A DNA stretch of 28,641 bases from Candidatus Sulfopaludibacter sp. SbA3. GTDB lineage: Bacteria; Acidobacteriota; Terriglobia; Bryobacterales; Bryobacteraceae. Numbering within the stretch: position 1 is the first letter of the stretch; each line of letters begins with the position of its first letter. The translations under genes were made by a program, and so were the position numbers. The notes below the pieces were generated by a model. The model saw nothing but the letters and a program-made list of their open reading frames with translations, did no database searches and was not told the DNA's origin. This document shows positions 16,226 to 23,036 of this stretch, piece by piece. Where the stretch lies: contig CAMAUG010000005.1 in the NCBI GenBank assembly GCA_945861255.1, positions 1 through 28,641 on the forward strand. Reading direction: 5' to 3'.

Positions 16226-16507
16226 GCAATGCCCTTTCCGTGCGTCGCGCATTGAACGCACTCACTGGACAGCACGTAGTCTTCCAGCTCCTATGCGATT
16301 GAAAAGACGTGAAAAAGAGCGGGCTCGCCTGGGCCAACTTCCGGCATGTGGGGGAGCCCCTGCGTGATTTCCCGCGCACCGGTGACCCAGGTGACCGGGA
16401 GCGTCGCGGCGCCACGCGTCAAGGTATACTCAACTTGAGCCTGTGACCATTCTCGCCGTCCTCTAGCCCAGCCCGCGCGGCCCTTTGTTGGCCGGAATGC
16501 ACTACTT

Positions 16508-16521
16508 GCCGTACGTACGGC
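16508..16521. promoter_or_regulatory. 14-bp perfect palindrome upstream of the GNAT gene
   Basis: GCCGTACGTACGGC is a perfect 14-bp palindrome 50 bp before the GNAT start, in the 346-bp divergent region between the dioxygenase pair and the GNAT gene. The same gap has a direct repeat GGTGACC-CA-GGTGACC near 16381-16396. The size and symmetry fit a dimeric repressor site. No candidate regulator gene is adjacent, so function is only suggested. Confidence 0.35.
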
Positions 16522-16571
16522 GGTAGCCCCGCACCCGGCGATTCATAATGTTCACAGGAGAATTTCAATTG

Positions 16572-17405
16572 ATGCCCCCCATTTTTTCCGATCTGGAACT
16601 TGCCCGTAGATTGGAGCGCGCCGAAGGTTTGGCCGGTGCGCAGTTTGTCGACGCACGCGCCCGCATCGCGCCCTCCAGCGGCGCAGAGTGGATTCAGATG
16701 GCGGGTGTGTATGCCATGTTCGACGGTGTCGAATCGCCCCTTACCCAGACGTTCGGTTTGGGCCTTGGCGATGGAGACGCCAACCTCGACCGGCTGGAAG
16801 CGTTTTTCCGGGAACGCGGCGCGCCCGTGTTCCATGAGGTGTGTCCTCTGGCGGGCGTGCCTCTCCTGGCCGCGCTGGTCGAGCGCGGCTACAAACCCGT
16901 GGAACTGACCAACGCTCTGTACCGTCCGTTGAACCGGGCCGAGGAATTCCCGGCTTCGAACGGCGCGGTGAGCATCCGCAATGCCGGGAAAGAAGAACGA
17001 ATGCTCTGGGCGGAAATCGCCGCCGAGGGCTGGGGCGAGACGCCCGAGTTGCGCCAGTTTCTCCTGGAACTGACCGAAGTCATCGTCCATAAGGACGATT
17101 CCGTGTTGTTTCTGGCGGATCTCGAAGGCCGGCCCGTGGCCTGCGCGGGGCTAAGCATCAACGGAGGCTTGGCATTAATGGCGGGAGCTTGCACTATCCC
17201 CGGCGCTCGCCGTCAAGGAGCGCAGTTGGCGCTGCTCCACGCCCGCTTGAGTTACGCTTCGCGGCACGGGTGCGACGTGGCGATGATGTGCGCTCAGCCC
17301 GGAAGCGCCTCCCAGCGCAACGCGGAGCGGCATGGGTTCCGCATCGCTTACACGCGGACTAAGTGGGGACTGACGGTGGTAGGCGAACACGAACATGGAC
17401 GGTAA
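16572..17405 (+). CDS. GNAT family N-acetyltransferase
   Basis: A 277-residue protein with a C-terminal GNAT acetyl-CoA fold. The acetyl-CoA-binding region reads LMAGACTIPGARRQGAQLALLHARL (about 193-217, the R-x-x-G-x-A/G loop). It is followed by GCDVAMMCAQPGSASQRNAERHGFRIAYTRTKW, the typical final N-x-x-x-E-x-x-G-F block. The N-terminal ~125 residues form a second, degenerate GNAT-like half (FRERGAPVFHEVCPLAGVPLLAALVERGYKPVE). The substrate is unknown. The start is ambiguous: ATG 16572 or TTG 16569, both served by AGGAG at 16556-16560; an ATG at 16548 lacks a ribosome-binding site. Confidence 0.86.
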   Translation: MPPIFSDLELARRLERAEGLAGAQFVDARARIAPSSGAEWIQMAGVYAMFDGVESPLTQTFGLGLGDGDANLDRLEAFFRERGAPVFHEVCPLAGVPLLAALVERGYKPVELTNALYRPLNRAEEFPASNGAVSIRNAGKEERMLWAEIAAEGWGETPELRQFLLELTEVIVHKDDSVLFLADLEGRPVACAGLSINGGLALMAGACTIPGARRQGAQLALLHARLSYASRHGCDVAMMCAQPGSASQRNAERHGFRIAYTRTKWGLTVVGEHEHGR

Positions 17406-17428
17406 TCCTAAAGGTGTATTAACAAATG

Positions 17429-17434
17429 TATAAT
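17429..17434 (+). promoter_or_regulatory. -10 box of higBA, leaderless arrangement
   Basis: A perfect TATAAT ends only 8 bp before the GTG start of higB at 17443, so transcription would begin at or next to the start codon. No convincing -35 is found 16-18 bp upstream. The AT-rich stretch (17410-17440) stands out from the surrounding GC-rich DNA. Confidence 0.55.
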
Positions 17435-17442
17435 AGAGAACG

Positions 17443-17721
17443 GTGATCCGTTCCTTCCATGACGGCGAAACCGAAGAGCTATTTCACAGGGAAGTCTCGC
17501 GGCGTTGGGCGAATATCGCGCGCGTTGCGTTGCGGAGGCTGCGCCTGTTGCATCGAGCACGAACGCTGGACGATTTGCGGGCGCCCCCGGCCAACCGGCT
17601 GGAGGCGCTCAAACGCGATCGCGCCGGACAGCATAGCATTCGCGTCAACGACCAATACCGGATTTGCTTTCGCTGGAAGGACGGCGACGCCTATGACGTG
17701 GAATTGACCGATTACCACTGA
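17443..17721 (+). CDS. higB: HigB-type toxin (RelE/ParE superfamily)
   Basis: A 92-residue ribosome-dependent mRNA interferase of a type II toxin-antitoxin system. The signature MIRSFHDGETEELF ... RLRLLHRARTLDDLRAPPANRLEALKRDRAGQHSIRVNDQYRICFRW is the standard HigB fold, including the conserved C-terminal basic and aromatic residues (R in SIRVNDQYRICF, then the YDVELTDYH end). It starts at a GTG preceded at very short range by TATAAT. The antitoxin gene follows after 10 bp; toxin-first order is typical for higBA. Confidence 0.93.
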   Translation: MIRSFHDGETEELFHREVSRRWANIARVALRRLRLLHRARTLDDLRAPPANRLEALKRDRAGQHSIRVNDQYRICFRWKDGDAYDVELTDYH

Positions 17722-17731
17722 GGGGAAAGCC

Positions 17732-18037
17732 ATGGCCAACCGTAAAATCAAGCTAGCGCCGGTGCATCCAGGCGAAATCCTGCGTGAGGATTTCATGATC
17801 CCGATGGACTTGTCCATGAACGCGCTCGCCCGCGCTCTGCGCACGCCGCCTAACCATATATCGGGAATCGTCAATGGAAAACGAGGAATCAGCGCGAAAA
17901 TGGCCCTGCGGCTAGCCCGCTATTTCGGGACGTCTCCGGATCTGTGGCTGGGCCTGCAACTGGATTACGAATTGGATGTCGCGCGCGACACAGCGGCGGC
18001 TCAGATCCTGCGGGAAGTGCTGCCCAGAGCAAGTTAA
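17732..18037 (+). CDS. higA: HigA-type antitoxin (XRE helix-turn-helix)
   Basis: A 101-residue DNA-binding antitoxin that neutralises HigB and should repress the operon. It has the HigA-specific start PVHPGEILREDFM and the helix-turn-helix MDLSMNALARALRTPPNHISGIVNGKRGISAKMALRLARYFGTSPDLWLGLQ. The length is normal for the family. AGGGGAAAG lies directly before the ATG. The whole module (17406-18050) sits between unrelated metabolic genes with no flanking attC core boxes, so it is not part of the cassette array further right. Confidence 0.94.
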   Translation: MANRKIKLAPVHPGEILREDFMIPMDLSMNALARALRTPPNHISGIVNGKRGISAKMALRLARYFGTSPDLWLGLQLDYELDVARDTAAAQILREVLPRAS

Positions 18038-18088
18038 CGTGCCGCCCGGCGCCGCGCAGCGGATGCTATCATCACTCGAAGGCACTCC

Positions 18089-19390
18089 ATGCAGCCGGTG
18101 AACACAGCGCAAACCAAGTCTGACGAGGCAGGATTCCCGCAACAGCGCCCCACGCGCATACGGCACATTGTGCTGGGGCTGACCGTTCTCGCTTACGCCA
18201 TCACTTATATGGACCGGCAGGTCCTGGCCGTGGCCCGGCCCGTCATCCGCGACGAGCTGGGCATCTCCCTGGTGATGATGGGGTGGATCACGTTCAGCTT
18301 CCGCATCGCCTACGCGCTGTTCCAGATTCCCGGGGGCTGGTTTGGCGACAAGTTCGGCGCGCGGCGCGCGCTGACCATCGTCGTCACGTGGTGGAGCATA
18401 TTCACGGCCCTCACCGGCGCGGCGTGGAACGCGGTTTCCATGCTCACCATTCAAGTGTTCTTCGGACTGGGGGAGGCGGGCGCGTTTCCCATCGCGACGC
18501 GTTCGTTGTCCCGCTGGATGCGGCCCACCGAGCGGGGCTTCGCGCAGGGCGTCACTCACGCGGGCTCGCGGCTGGGGGCGGCGTTGACTCCGCCGATCGT
18601 CGTGGTGCTGATCGCCAAGTTCGGGTGGCGCTTCGCGTTTGTGGCGTTCGGCGCGGTGGGGTTGCTGTGGGCCGCCGCCTGGTTCTGGTATTACCGCGAT
18701 ACGCCGCAGGAGCACTCGAGCGTCAACGACGCCGAGCGCGCCCTCATCGGGCCCGCCCGAAAACGCCCCGGGTCGGTTCCCTGGGGCAAGATTCTCCGTC
18801 ACGGCAACCTGTGGGTGCTGGCGGTCATGTATTTCTGCTACAACTTCAATCTCAACGTCTATAACGATTGGTTCCCGACCTATCTCATCGACGCGCATGG
18901 CATGGAGCTCAAGACCATGGGCTTCTATGCGATGCTGCCTCTGCTGGCCGGGACGCTCGGAGATTTGGCAGGCGGCTGGTTTTCCGATCATGTGCTGCGC
19001 AGAACGGGGAATGTGAATTTTTCGCGGCGCTGGGTAGCCATCGCGGGATTCCTGGTTTCGGGCGTGGCCACGATACCTGCGGTGCTGGCGGGCGACCCGC
19101 AAACCTCCGTGGCGTACTATTGCGTCGCGTTTTTCGGGCTCGAATGGACCGTGGGCATTTCGTGGGCCATCCCGCTGGATATCGGCGGCGATTATGCCGG
19201 CTCGGTTTCCGCCGTCATGAATACGCTGGGCAATGTGGGAGGGGCGCTGTCAGCGACCGTGGTCACCTATCTGGTCCGCGGGTACGGATGGAATGCGCCG
19301 TTCTTTATCACGGTGGGACTGTGCCTGATGGCGGCCGTGTTATATTTGAAAATCGACGCTGGTAAACGGATCGTTTTGCATGAAGATTAA
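18089..19390 (+). CDS. MFS transporter, ACS (anion:cation symporter) family
   Basis: A 433-residue inner-membrane transporter with about 12 hydrophobic segments. The first helix ends in DRQVLAVARPVIRDELGIS, the ACS-family signature. The motif A loop is GGWFGDKFGARRALTI between helices 2 and 3, and a second copy-like loop GGWFSDHVLRRTG sits between helices 8 and 9. ACS members take up organic anions such as hexuronates, glucarate, galactonate or phthalates with protons. The gene overlaps the start of the ferredoxin-like gene by 11 bp, so transport and redox steps are probably coupled in expression. The specific substrate is unknown. Confidence 0.9.
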   Translation: MQPVNTAQTKSDEAGFPQQRPTRIRHIVLGLTVLAYAITYMDRQVLAVARPVIRDELGISLVMMGWITFSFRIAYALFQIPGGWFGDKFGARRALTIVVTWWSIFTALTGAAWNAVSMLTIQVFFGLGEAGAFPIATRSLSRWMRPTERGFAQGVTHAGSRLGAALTPPIVVVLIAKFGWRFAFVAFGAVGLLWAAAWFWYYRDTPQEHSSVNDAERALIGPARKRPGSVPWGKILRHGNLWVLAVMYFCYNFNLNVYNDWFPTYLIDAHGMELKTMGFYAMLPLLAGTLGDLAGGWFSDHVLRRTGNVNFSRRWVAIAGFLVSGVATIPAVLAGDPQTSVAYYCVAFFGLEWTVGISWAIPLDIGGDYAGSVSAVMNTLGNVGGALSATVVTYLVRGYGWNAPFFITVGLCLMAAVLYLKIDAGKRIVLHED

Positions 19391-20219
19391 TGCCGACAAG
19401 TGCGTGGCGTGCGGTAACTGTACGTATGTCTGTCCGGTGGGCGCCATCTACGTGGATCCCCATACACACCGCTCCACCGTCAATCAGAACGAATGCGTGG
19501 AATGTTACACATGTTTCAACGGCCTGAGCCAGGAGCATCTGAATCCCACGTTTGTCCGTACGGTTCGGAAACTGCTGCAGTTGGCGCGCATCCGTTTCGA
19601 CCCTGAGCCGGACGTCTGCCCCACCGCCGCGTTTGAACCCGACGAATTAACCTGGCCGCGAACGGTGCGGAGGGCTTTTTCCGATCCTCGGGTTCCGCAC
19701 GAATCGACAGGCGTCCATGGACGCGGCACCGAAGAAGTCAAGACCAACGACATCAGCGGACGCGTGGGCATGGGCGAAGTCGGGTTCACCATCGAATTCG
19801 GACGCCCCGGCGTGGGCGTATGGTTCCGCGATATTCAGAAAATGTGCACCGCGCTCGCGCAGGCGGGGGTTTCGTTCGAAGCGAAGAATCCCGTGGCGTC
19901 CTTGATGAGCGATATCTCCAAGGGTGAGATTCGCGAAGACATTCTGGGCGAAAAAGTGTTGTCGGCCATCGTGGAGATCAAAGTCCCCGCCTCGCGCACC
20001 GAGGAAATCATTCGCCTGGTGTGGGACGTGGAGAAACGCATCGACACCGTCGTCGCGATCGGCGTGGGCGCGCGTTGCGATGCGGAAGGCGAGGAGCGCG
20101 TCATCGCCCCGGTGCTCGAAAAACTGGGTTATCACCTGGAGCGCGCCAAGACCAACATCGGCCTGGGCCGGGTGACGAATGCGCCCGAATCGCAGGAACG
20201 CGAGAAAGCCGCGGTTTGA
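19380..20219 (+). CDS. Ferredoxin-like 2x[4Fe-4S] protein with C-terminal alpha/beta domain
   Basis: A 279-residue protein. Cluster 1 is a normal C8-x2-C11-x2-C14-x3-C18P motif. Cluster 2 begins C39-x2-C42-x2-C45, but the fourth ligand, C80P, comes only after a 34-residue insertion rather than the usual three, so the second cluster sits on a split loop. The rest is a ~190-residue domain with a motif-rich segment: TGVHGRGTEEVKTNDISGRVGMGEVGF, GRPGVGVWFRDIQKMCTALA. Two ACT-like beta-alpha-beta units follow. I recall similar 'TG.xGRGTEE.KTND' proteins in anaerobes, annotated only as 4Fe-4S binding proteins. The start overlaps the transporter stop. Likely a cytoplasmic electron carrier or oxidoreductase subunit; the reaction is unknown. 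Confidence 0.78.
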   Translation: MKINADKCVACGNCTYVCPVGAIYVDPHTHRSTVNQNECVECYTCFNGLSQEHLNPTFVRTVRKLLQLARIRFDPEPDVCPTAAFEPDELTWPRTVRRAFSDPRVPHESTGVHGRGTEEVKTNDISGRVGMGEVGFTIEFGRPGVGVWFRDIQKMCTALAQAGVSFEAKNPVASLMSDISKGEIREDILGEKVLSAIVEIKVPASRTEEIIRLVWDVEKRIDTVVAIGVGARCDAEGEERVIAPVLEKLGYHLERAKTNIGLGRVTNAPESQEREKAAV

Positions 20220-20226
20220 TTCAATC

Positions 20227-20913
20227 ATGACCAATACGCTGCACCGTTACGGGCCCGCCGAGAGCTTCCGCGACGACTACATCGTATTCGCCATGTGCGC
20301 GCGCGGCAAGAACGACAAGAACGCGGTGCCCAAGCTCCGCAAGTTTCTCGAAATGGCCGTGCCGTTCAAACCTGTGAACCTGGGCGACGCCATTCACGGC
20401 GGCGCGTTGCGTCCCTCGCAAAACATGAACCCCACCGCGCACTGGAACCGCGATGCGTCCCTGGATTTTCAGGCGGTTATCGACGGTGTGGATTCGCTGA
20501 CCACCGCCGCAGCGGTGTTCGACAATCGCGTGGCGGCCGAGGATTTCGTCATGGCCCTCAAGGAAGCGGACCTGGGCCTGAGCATCAACATATCCACCTC
20601 CGTGGACGGCGCCGAGCAGTGCTGCTACGCGGCAGGCATCCCGCGCCACAGCGTCGGCTACTCGTTGGGCTTTGAGGGCAAGACCGAAAAACTTCCCGCC
20701 GCCGACGTGTTGGCGGTTTCCACCATGTGCGGGCACGGCATGGTAAGCCACTCCCTGGCCAAGAAGATGATCGATTGGGTGAAGGAAGGCCGCCGCACGC
20801 CGGAACAAGCCGCCGGATACCTGACGCGCTTCTGCTCCTGCGGCGTCTTCAACCCGGCGCGCGCGGCGCGGTTGATTGAAAGCGCCGCTTGCGGCAAACC
20901 CTGGTCGGAGTAG
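20227..20913 (+). CDS. Cysteine-rich protein of unknown function, partner of the ferredoxin-like protein
   Basis: I do not recognise this 228-residue protein. It has seven cysteines: C24 (FAMCARGKND), C132/C133 (AEQCCYAAG), C168 (STMCGHGMVS), C203 and C205 (RFCSCGVFNP), and C222. Several sit in Gly-rich loops that could bind a metal or iron-sulfur cluster. There is no signal peptide or membrane helix. The start is the ATG at 20227, 7 bp after the ferredoxin-like gene; the frame is open upstream but overlaps that gene. The tight clustering suggests it is a second subunit of the same enzyme. A diverged copy of its last 15 codons lies at 23604-23648. Confidence 0.68.
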   Translation: MTNTLHRYGPAESFRDDYIVFAMCARGKNDKNAVPKLRKFLEMAVPFKPVNLGDAIHGGALRPSQNMNPTAHWNRDASLDFQAVIDGVDSLTTAAAVFDNRVAAEDFVMALKEADLGLSINISTSVDGAEQCCYAAGIPRHSVGYSLGFEGKTEKLPAADVLAVSTMCGHGMVSHSLAKKMIDWVKEGRRTPEQAAGYLTRFCSCGVFNPARAARLIESAACGKPWSE

Positions 20914-21002
20914 TGGCCAGCCCCGGGACCGGGCTTATCCAGGTCAGCCTAAACAGTAGTTAGCCCTAGTAGTTGGCCCGCATGAAATGAGGTCGTGTTC
21001 CA

Positions 21003-21950
21003 GTGAGCCGATTTTCGCTTTCTAGGGTGTCAGGTGCGCCGGTTTCCGAGGCGGAACTCCTCGCTGACTTGCGTCGCGTTGCGGATACCATTTCCGAATC
21101 CACCGTAACCCAGAAGCAGTACAGACAACTTGGGAAGTACGATCACTCCACACAGGCCAGCCGCTTTGGGTCTTGGAACAAGGCGCTGACTGCGGCAGGT
21201 CTCGGGATTTACGAGAGATCCACTTCGTTCGAACTCCTCGCTGACTTGCGTCGCGTTGCGGGGGCTACTTCCCAATCCACCGTAAGCCAGAAGCAATATA
21301 AAGAACTCGGCAAACACGATCATATGACGCTGGCCAGCCGCTTTGGCTCTTGGAAAAGGGCGCTGGCAGCGGCAGGTCTTGGGATTTCCAAGAAGGCGGG
21401 CATCTCGGATGAGATTCTTTTCGAGAACATCCTCCGACTTTGGCAACATTACGGACGACAGCCGCGTCGCAGTGAACTGACGAGTTCTCCTTCAACGATT
21501 TCGCAAGGACCGTACTGGCGCCGCTTTGGTAGCTGGACAAGTGCTTTAGAGCGCTTCGTGGAGTTTGCGAACACAGCGGAAACAACACCGCCAGAAGCGT
21601 CTGAGACGATAGCCCTAGTAGATGCTCCCGGGACGATTGATCCCACGTTGCATGCGCGGCGAGCAAGGCTGGATCTTCAACCGCAGAACGGACCCGCGTC
21701 TATTAAGCCCACGTTGCTCCGGCGTTCGCCACGCGATCCAGGATTGAGACTGCGTTTCAAGGTGCTGCGACGTGACAACTTTTCCTGTCGTCAATGCGGC
21801 AAAAGTCCCGCAACTGTCCTCGGCGTAATCCTTCACGTCGATCACATTTTCCCTTGGAGCAATGGCGGTGAAACCGTGTTCGAGAATCTACAGACACTCT
21901 GCGAGAAATGCAACTTGGGCAAGAGCAACCTTGTTCCGGATGAGGGATAG
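21003..21950 (+). CDS. HNH endonuclease with N-terminal HNH-associated repeats
   Basis: A 315-residue protein in cassette 1. Three ~50-residue helical repeats of the homing-endonuclease-associated type occupy residues 17-69, 76-128 and about 138-187, each ending in the signature RFGSW.xAL. A linker with a short internal repeat (IDPTLHARRAR / IKPTLLRRSPR) follows. The C-terminal HNH nuclease (about 248-309) has C262-x2-C265, the catalytic HVDH (278-281), N295 and C300-x2-C303, so zinc-binding and catalytic residues are intact. The repeats probably read DNA sequence. The start is the GTG at 21003 with GAGG ten bases upstream. The stop is 27 bp before the attC R'' box. It could be a homing-type, defence or phage-related nuclease. 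Confidence 0.86.
   Translation: MSRFSLSRVSGAPVSEAELLADLRRVADTISESTVTQKQYRQLGKYDHSTQASRFGSWNKALTAAGLGIYERSTSFELLADLRRVAGATSQSTVSQKQYKELGKHDHMTLASRFGSWKRALAAAGLGISKKAGISDEILFENILRLWQHYGRQPRRSELTSSPSTISQGPYWRRFGSWTSALERFVEFANTAETTPPEASETIALVDAPGTIDPTLHARRARLDLQPQNGPASIKPTLLRRSPRDPGLRLRFKVLRRDNFSCRQCGKSPATVLGVILHVDHIFPWSNGGETVFENLQTLCEKCNLGKSNLVPDEG
21054..21388 (+). repeat. 177-bp direct repeat inside the HNH gene
   Basis: The DNA of repeat 1 (from 21054) recurs at a 177-bp offset (from 21231). Long identical stretches include GAACTCCTCGCTGACTTGCG and its continuation, and the CCAGCCGCTTTGG block. The match is at nucleotide level, including third codon positions, so this is a recent in-frame duplication of one 59-codon unit. 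Confidence 0.85.
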
Positions 21951-21977
21951 CCGGCCGAGGGTCGTCTGAGCGGCCAG

Positions 21978-22075
21978 GGCTAACCAACGGCTGAAGTTGA
22001 CCGGGGCCGCCATTTTGCTTTTCCGCGCTTCACGTCCTTGCAGGCGGCCCCGGCAACTTAGCCGAGTCGTTAGGC
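21978..22075 (+). repeat. attC site 1 (integron recombination site)
   Basis: The R'' box GGCTAAC (21978-21984) and R' box GTTAGGC (22069-22075) bound a 98-nt imperfect palindrome. After a short unpaired spacer, CGGCT (21988-21992) pairs with AGCCG (22060-22064). G21993 is extrahelical. AAGTTG (21994-21999) pairs with CAACTT (22054-22059). A22000 is extrahelical. CCGGGGCCGC (22001-22010) pairs with GCGGCCCCGG (22044-22053). A 33-nt loop closes the structure. This is the textbook attC architecture: core boxes, unpaired central spacer, two extrahelical bases 7 nt apart and a variable terminal structure. Confidence 0.9.
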
Positions 22076-22373
22076 ATCCTGCCAGGCCGGACCTCTGACA
22101 TCGCTGACGGCCGGATCGCGGTAAACTGAGGTCGCGCCCGCCCTGTTGAGGGTCCGTGGTTACCGCTTCTTCTTCAGGAGGGTCTCGAGCCGCCACACAT
22201 ACACGTTGCTCAGGCGGGGCGATACGCGAAGTTTTGGCTCGGACCTGTGGATCTGGCGAGCAATCGGGGTTTTCGCGTGCACGAGCTTACGGAGATTCGA
22301 AGCATCGTCATGGCGAATAGAGAATTCTTTCTGGAGAGGTGGCATGAGTACTTTGGTGGAAAGTAGTGAAGTC
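22069..22373 (+). repeat. Direct repeat, copy A (cassette 2)
   Basis: This ~300-bp stretch is closely similar to 23030-23311 (copy B). Differences are scattered substitutions plus small gaps: 7 nt missing here near 22173-22180, 1 nt missing in B near 23177, and 31 nt missing in B near 23280. Similarity starts exactly at the attC R' box GTTAGGC in both copies and ends at the GAAGTC before attC2's TAAC, which marks it as a duplicated or twice-acquired cassette. Confidence 0.9.
22134..22366 (+). pseudogene. DUF4160 gene, frameshifted (cassette 2)
   Basis: The 5' part encodes LLRVRGYRFFF, then a net 7-nt deletion relative to copy B shifts the frame. The 3' part, in another frame, encodes an intact C-terminal half: PPHIHVAQAGRYAKFWLGPV, DLASNRGF, HELTEIRSIV and REFFLERWHEYFGGK, ending at TAG 22364-22366. 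The GTG start of copy B is GCG here. DUF4160 proteins are ~80-residue partners of DUF2442 proteins in a putative toxin-antitoxin-like module. With the start and frame both lost, this copy is a pseudogene unless a TTG start and frameshifting rescue it. Confidence 0.82.
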
Positions 22374-22376
22374 TAA
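22344..22376 (+). pseudogene. DUF2442 gene stub (10 codons)
   Basis: ATG AGT ACT TTG GTG GAA AGT AGT GAA GTC is identical to the first ten codons of the intact DUF2442 gene at 23282. It is then cut by TAA, which is part of the attC2 R'' box (GTCTAAC). It overlaps the 3' end of the DUF4160 frame. The partner gene was therefore deleted precisely up to the attC. Confidence 0.78.
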
Positions 22377-22442
22377 CTTCGCGTTCGAGCAGACCGCTGG
22401 CTCGCATTCGCGCGCTGCAGATGCTCAACGCGGGCGTTAGGC
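22371..22442 (+). repeat. attC site 2
   Basis: R'' GTCTAAC (22371-22377) and R' GTTAGGC (22436-22442) bound a 72-nt imperfect palindrome. CGCGTT (22380-22385) pairs with AACGCG (22427-22432), C22386 is extrahelical, and GAGCA (22387-22391) pairs with TGCTC (22422-22426). The inner stem is weaker than in the other two sites. It has the same orientation and layout as attC1. Confidence 0.82.
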
Positions 22443-22474
22443 GGGGTGGGAAAATAAGGTTTCAGCCTGATGCC

Positions 22475-22675
22475 ATGCCAGAGCGATACACCAGTCGAGC
22501 ATTAATCAAGCTGGCCGAAGAATTTGGATGGAGGCGGGTCGGTGTAAAGGGAGACCATCACAACTTTAAGCACCCGGAGAGCCGGTTTGTCGTCACCATC
22601 GTACATCCGCAGAAGGATGTACCGGTGGGGCGAGCCGTCGATACAGTGAAAAAAATCAGACTGGAGGTCAAGTGA
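22475..22675 (+). CDS. hicA: HicA-type mRNA interferase toxin
   Basis: A 66-residue double-stranded-RNA-binding-fold toxin that cleaves mRNA. It shows the family pattern SRALIKLAEEFGWRRVGVKG, then GDHHNFKHP with the catalytic His (H28), then VVTIVHPQKDVPVGRAVDTV. All key residues appear present. The start is the ATG at 22475; a longer frame from 22421 would begin inside the attC. The stop TGA overlaps the antitoxin ATG by one base. It lies in cassette 3, 33 bp after the attC2 R' box, a normal spacing for a cassette gene. Confidence 0.9.
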   Translation: MPERYTSRALIKLAEEFGWRRVGVKGDHHNFKHPESRFVVTIVHPQKDVPVGRAVDTVKKIRLEVK

Positions 22676-22944
22676 TGCGATTACTGATCATGCTGGAGCA
22701 AACCGAGGCGGGATTTGCCGTGCAGGTGCCCGATTTGGCGATCATGACCTACGGAGAGACCATCGAAGCGGCGAAGCGAGCAGCCTGTGAAGCCATTCAG
22801 ATCAACCTCGAAGCGTATCAAGACGCCGGACAAGAGGTGCCTGAGGGACAAGCGGTTTCAAGTTATCTGGAGAATCCCGAATTTCGGGATTTGTTGTTCG
22901 CTTACGTTGAGGTGCAGGAGCCTAAGGAAAGAATAGCGGCGTAG
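22675..22944 (+). CDS. hicB: HicB-type antitoxin
   Basis: An 89-residue protein with the partial RNase H-like HicB fold: MRLLIMLEQTEAGFAVQVPDLAIMTYGETIEAAKRAACEAIQINLEAYQDAG, then PEGQAVSSYL. It lacks an obvious C-terminal ribbon-helix-helix or HTH domain, so it probably neutralises HicA directly but may not autoregulate as longer HicB proteins do. GGAGG (22662-22666) lies eight bases before the ATG, and the 1-nt overlap with hicA gives translational coupling. The stop is 26 bp before attC3, as expected for the last gene in a cassette. Confidence 0.9.
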   Translation: MRLLIMLEQTEAGFAVQVPDLAIMTYGETIEAAKRAACEAIQINLEAYQDAGQEVPEGQAVSSYLENPEFRDLLFAYVEVQEPKERIAA

Positions 22945-22970
22945 CTTGACCCAAGGGCTCAAGTGGCGCC

Positions 22971-23036
22971 GCCTAACGAAGGCGCTGCAGGCGGCGGCCA
23001 AAACCAGACCGCGCCTGAGCGCCAGGGTCGTTAGGC
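22971..23036 (+). repeat. attC site 3
   Basis: R'' GCCTAAC (22971-22977) and R' GTTAGGC (23030-23036) are perfectly complementary and bound a 66-nt imperfect palindrome. GGCGCT (22981-22986) pairs with AGCGCC (23018-23023), G22987 is extrahelical, and CAGGCG (22988-22993) pairs with CGCCTG (23012-23017). G22994 is extrahelical, and CGG (22995-22997) pairs with CCG (23009-23011). The two extrahelical bases are again 7 nt apart, as in attC1. Confidence 0.9.

Noticed and set aside
17406..18060. higBA as another integron cassette
   Set aside because: No GTTRRRY/RYYYAAC pair or attC-like palindrome flanks the module.
17912..19102. Long minus-strand open frame (396 codons) opposite higA and the MFS gene
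   Set aside because: Antisense artefact of GC-rich coding DNA; the plus-strand genes are unambiguous.
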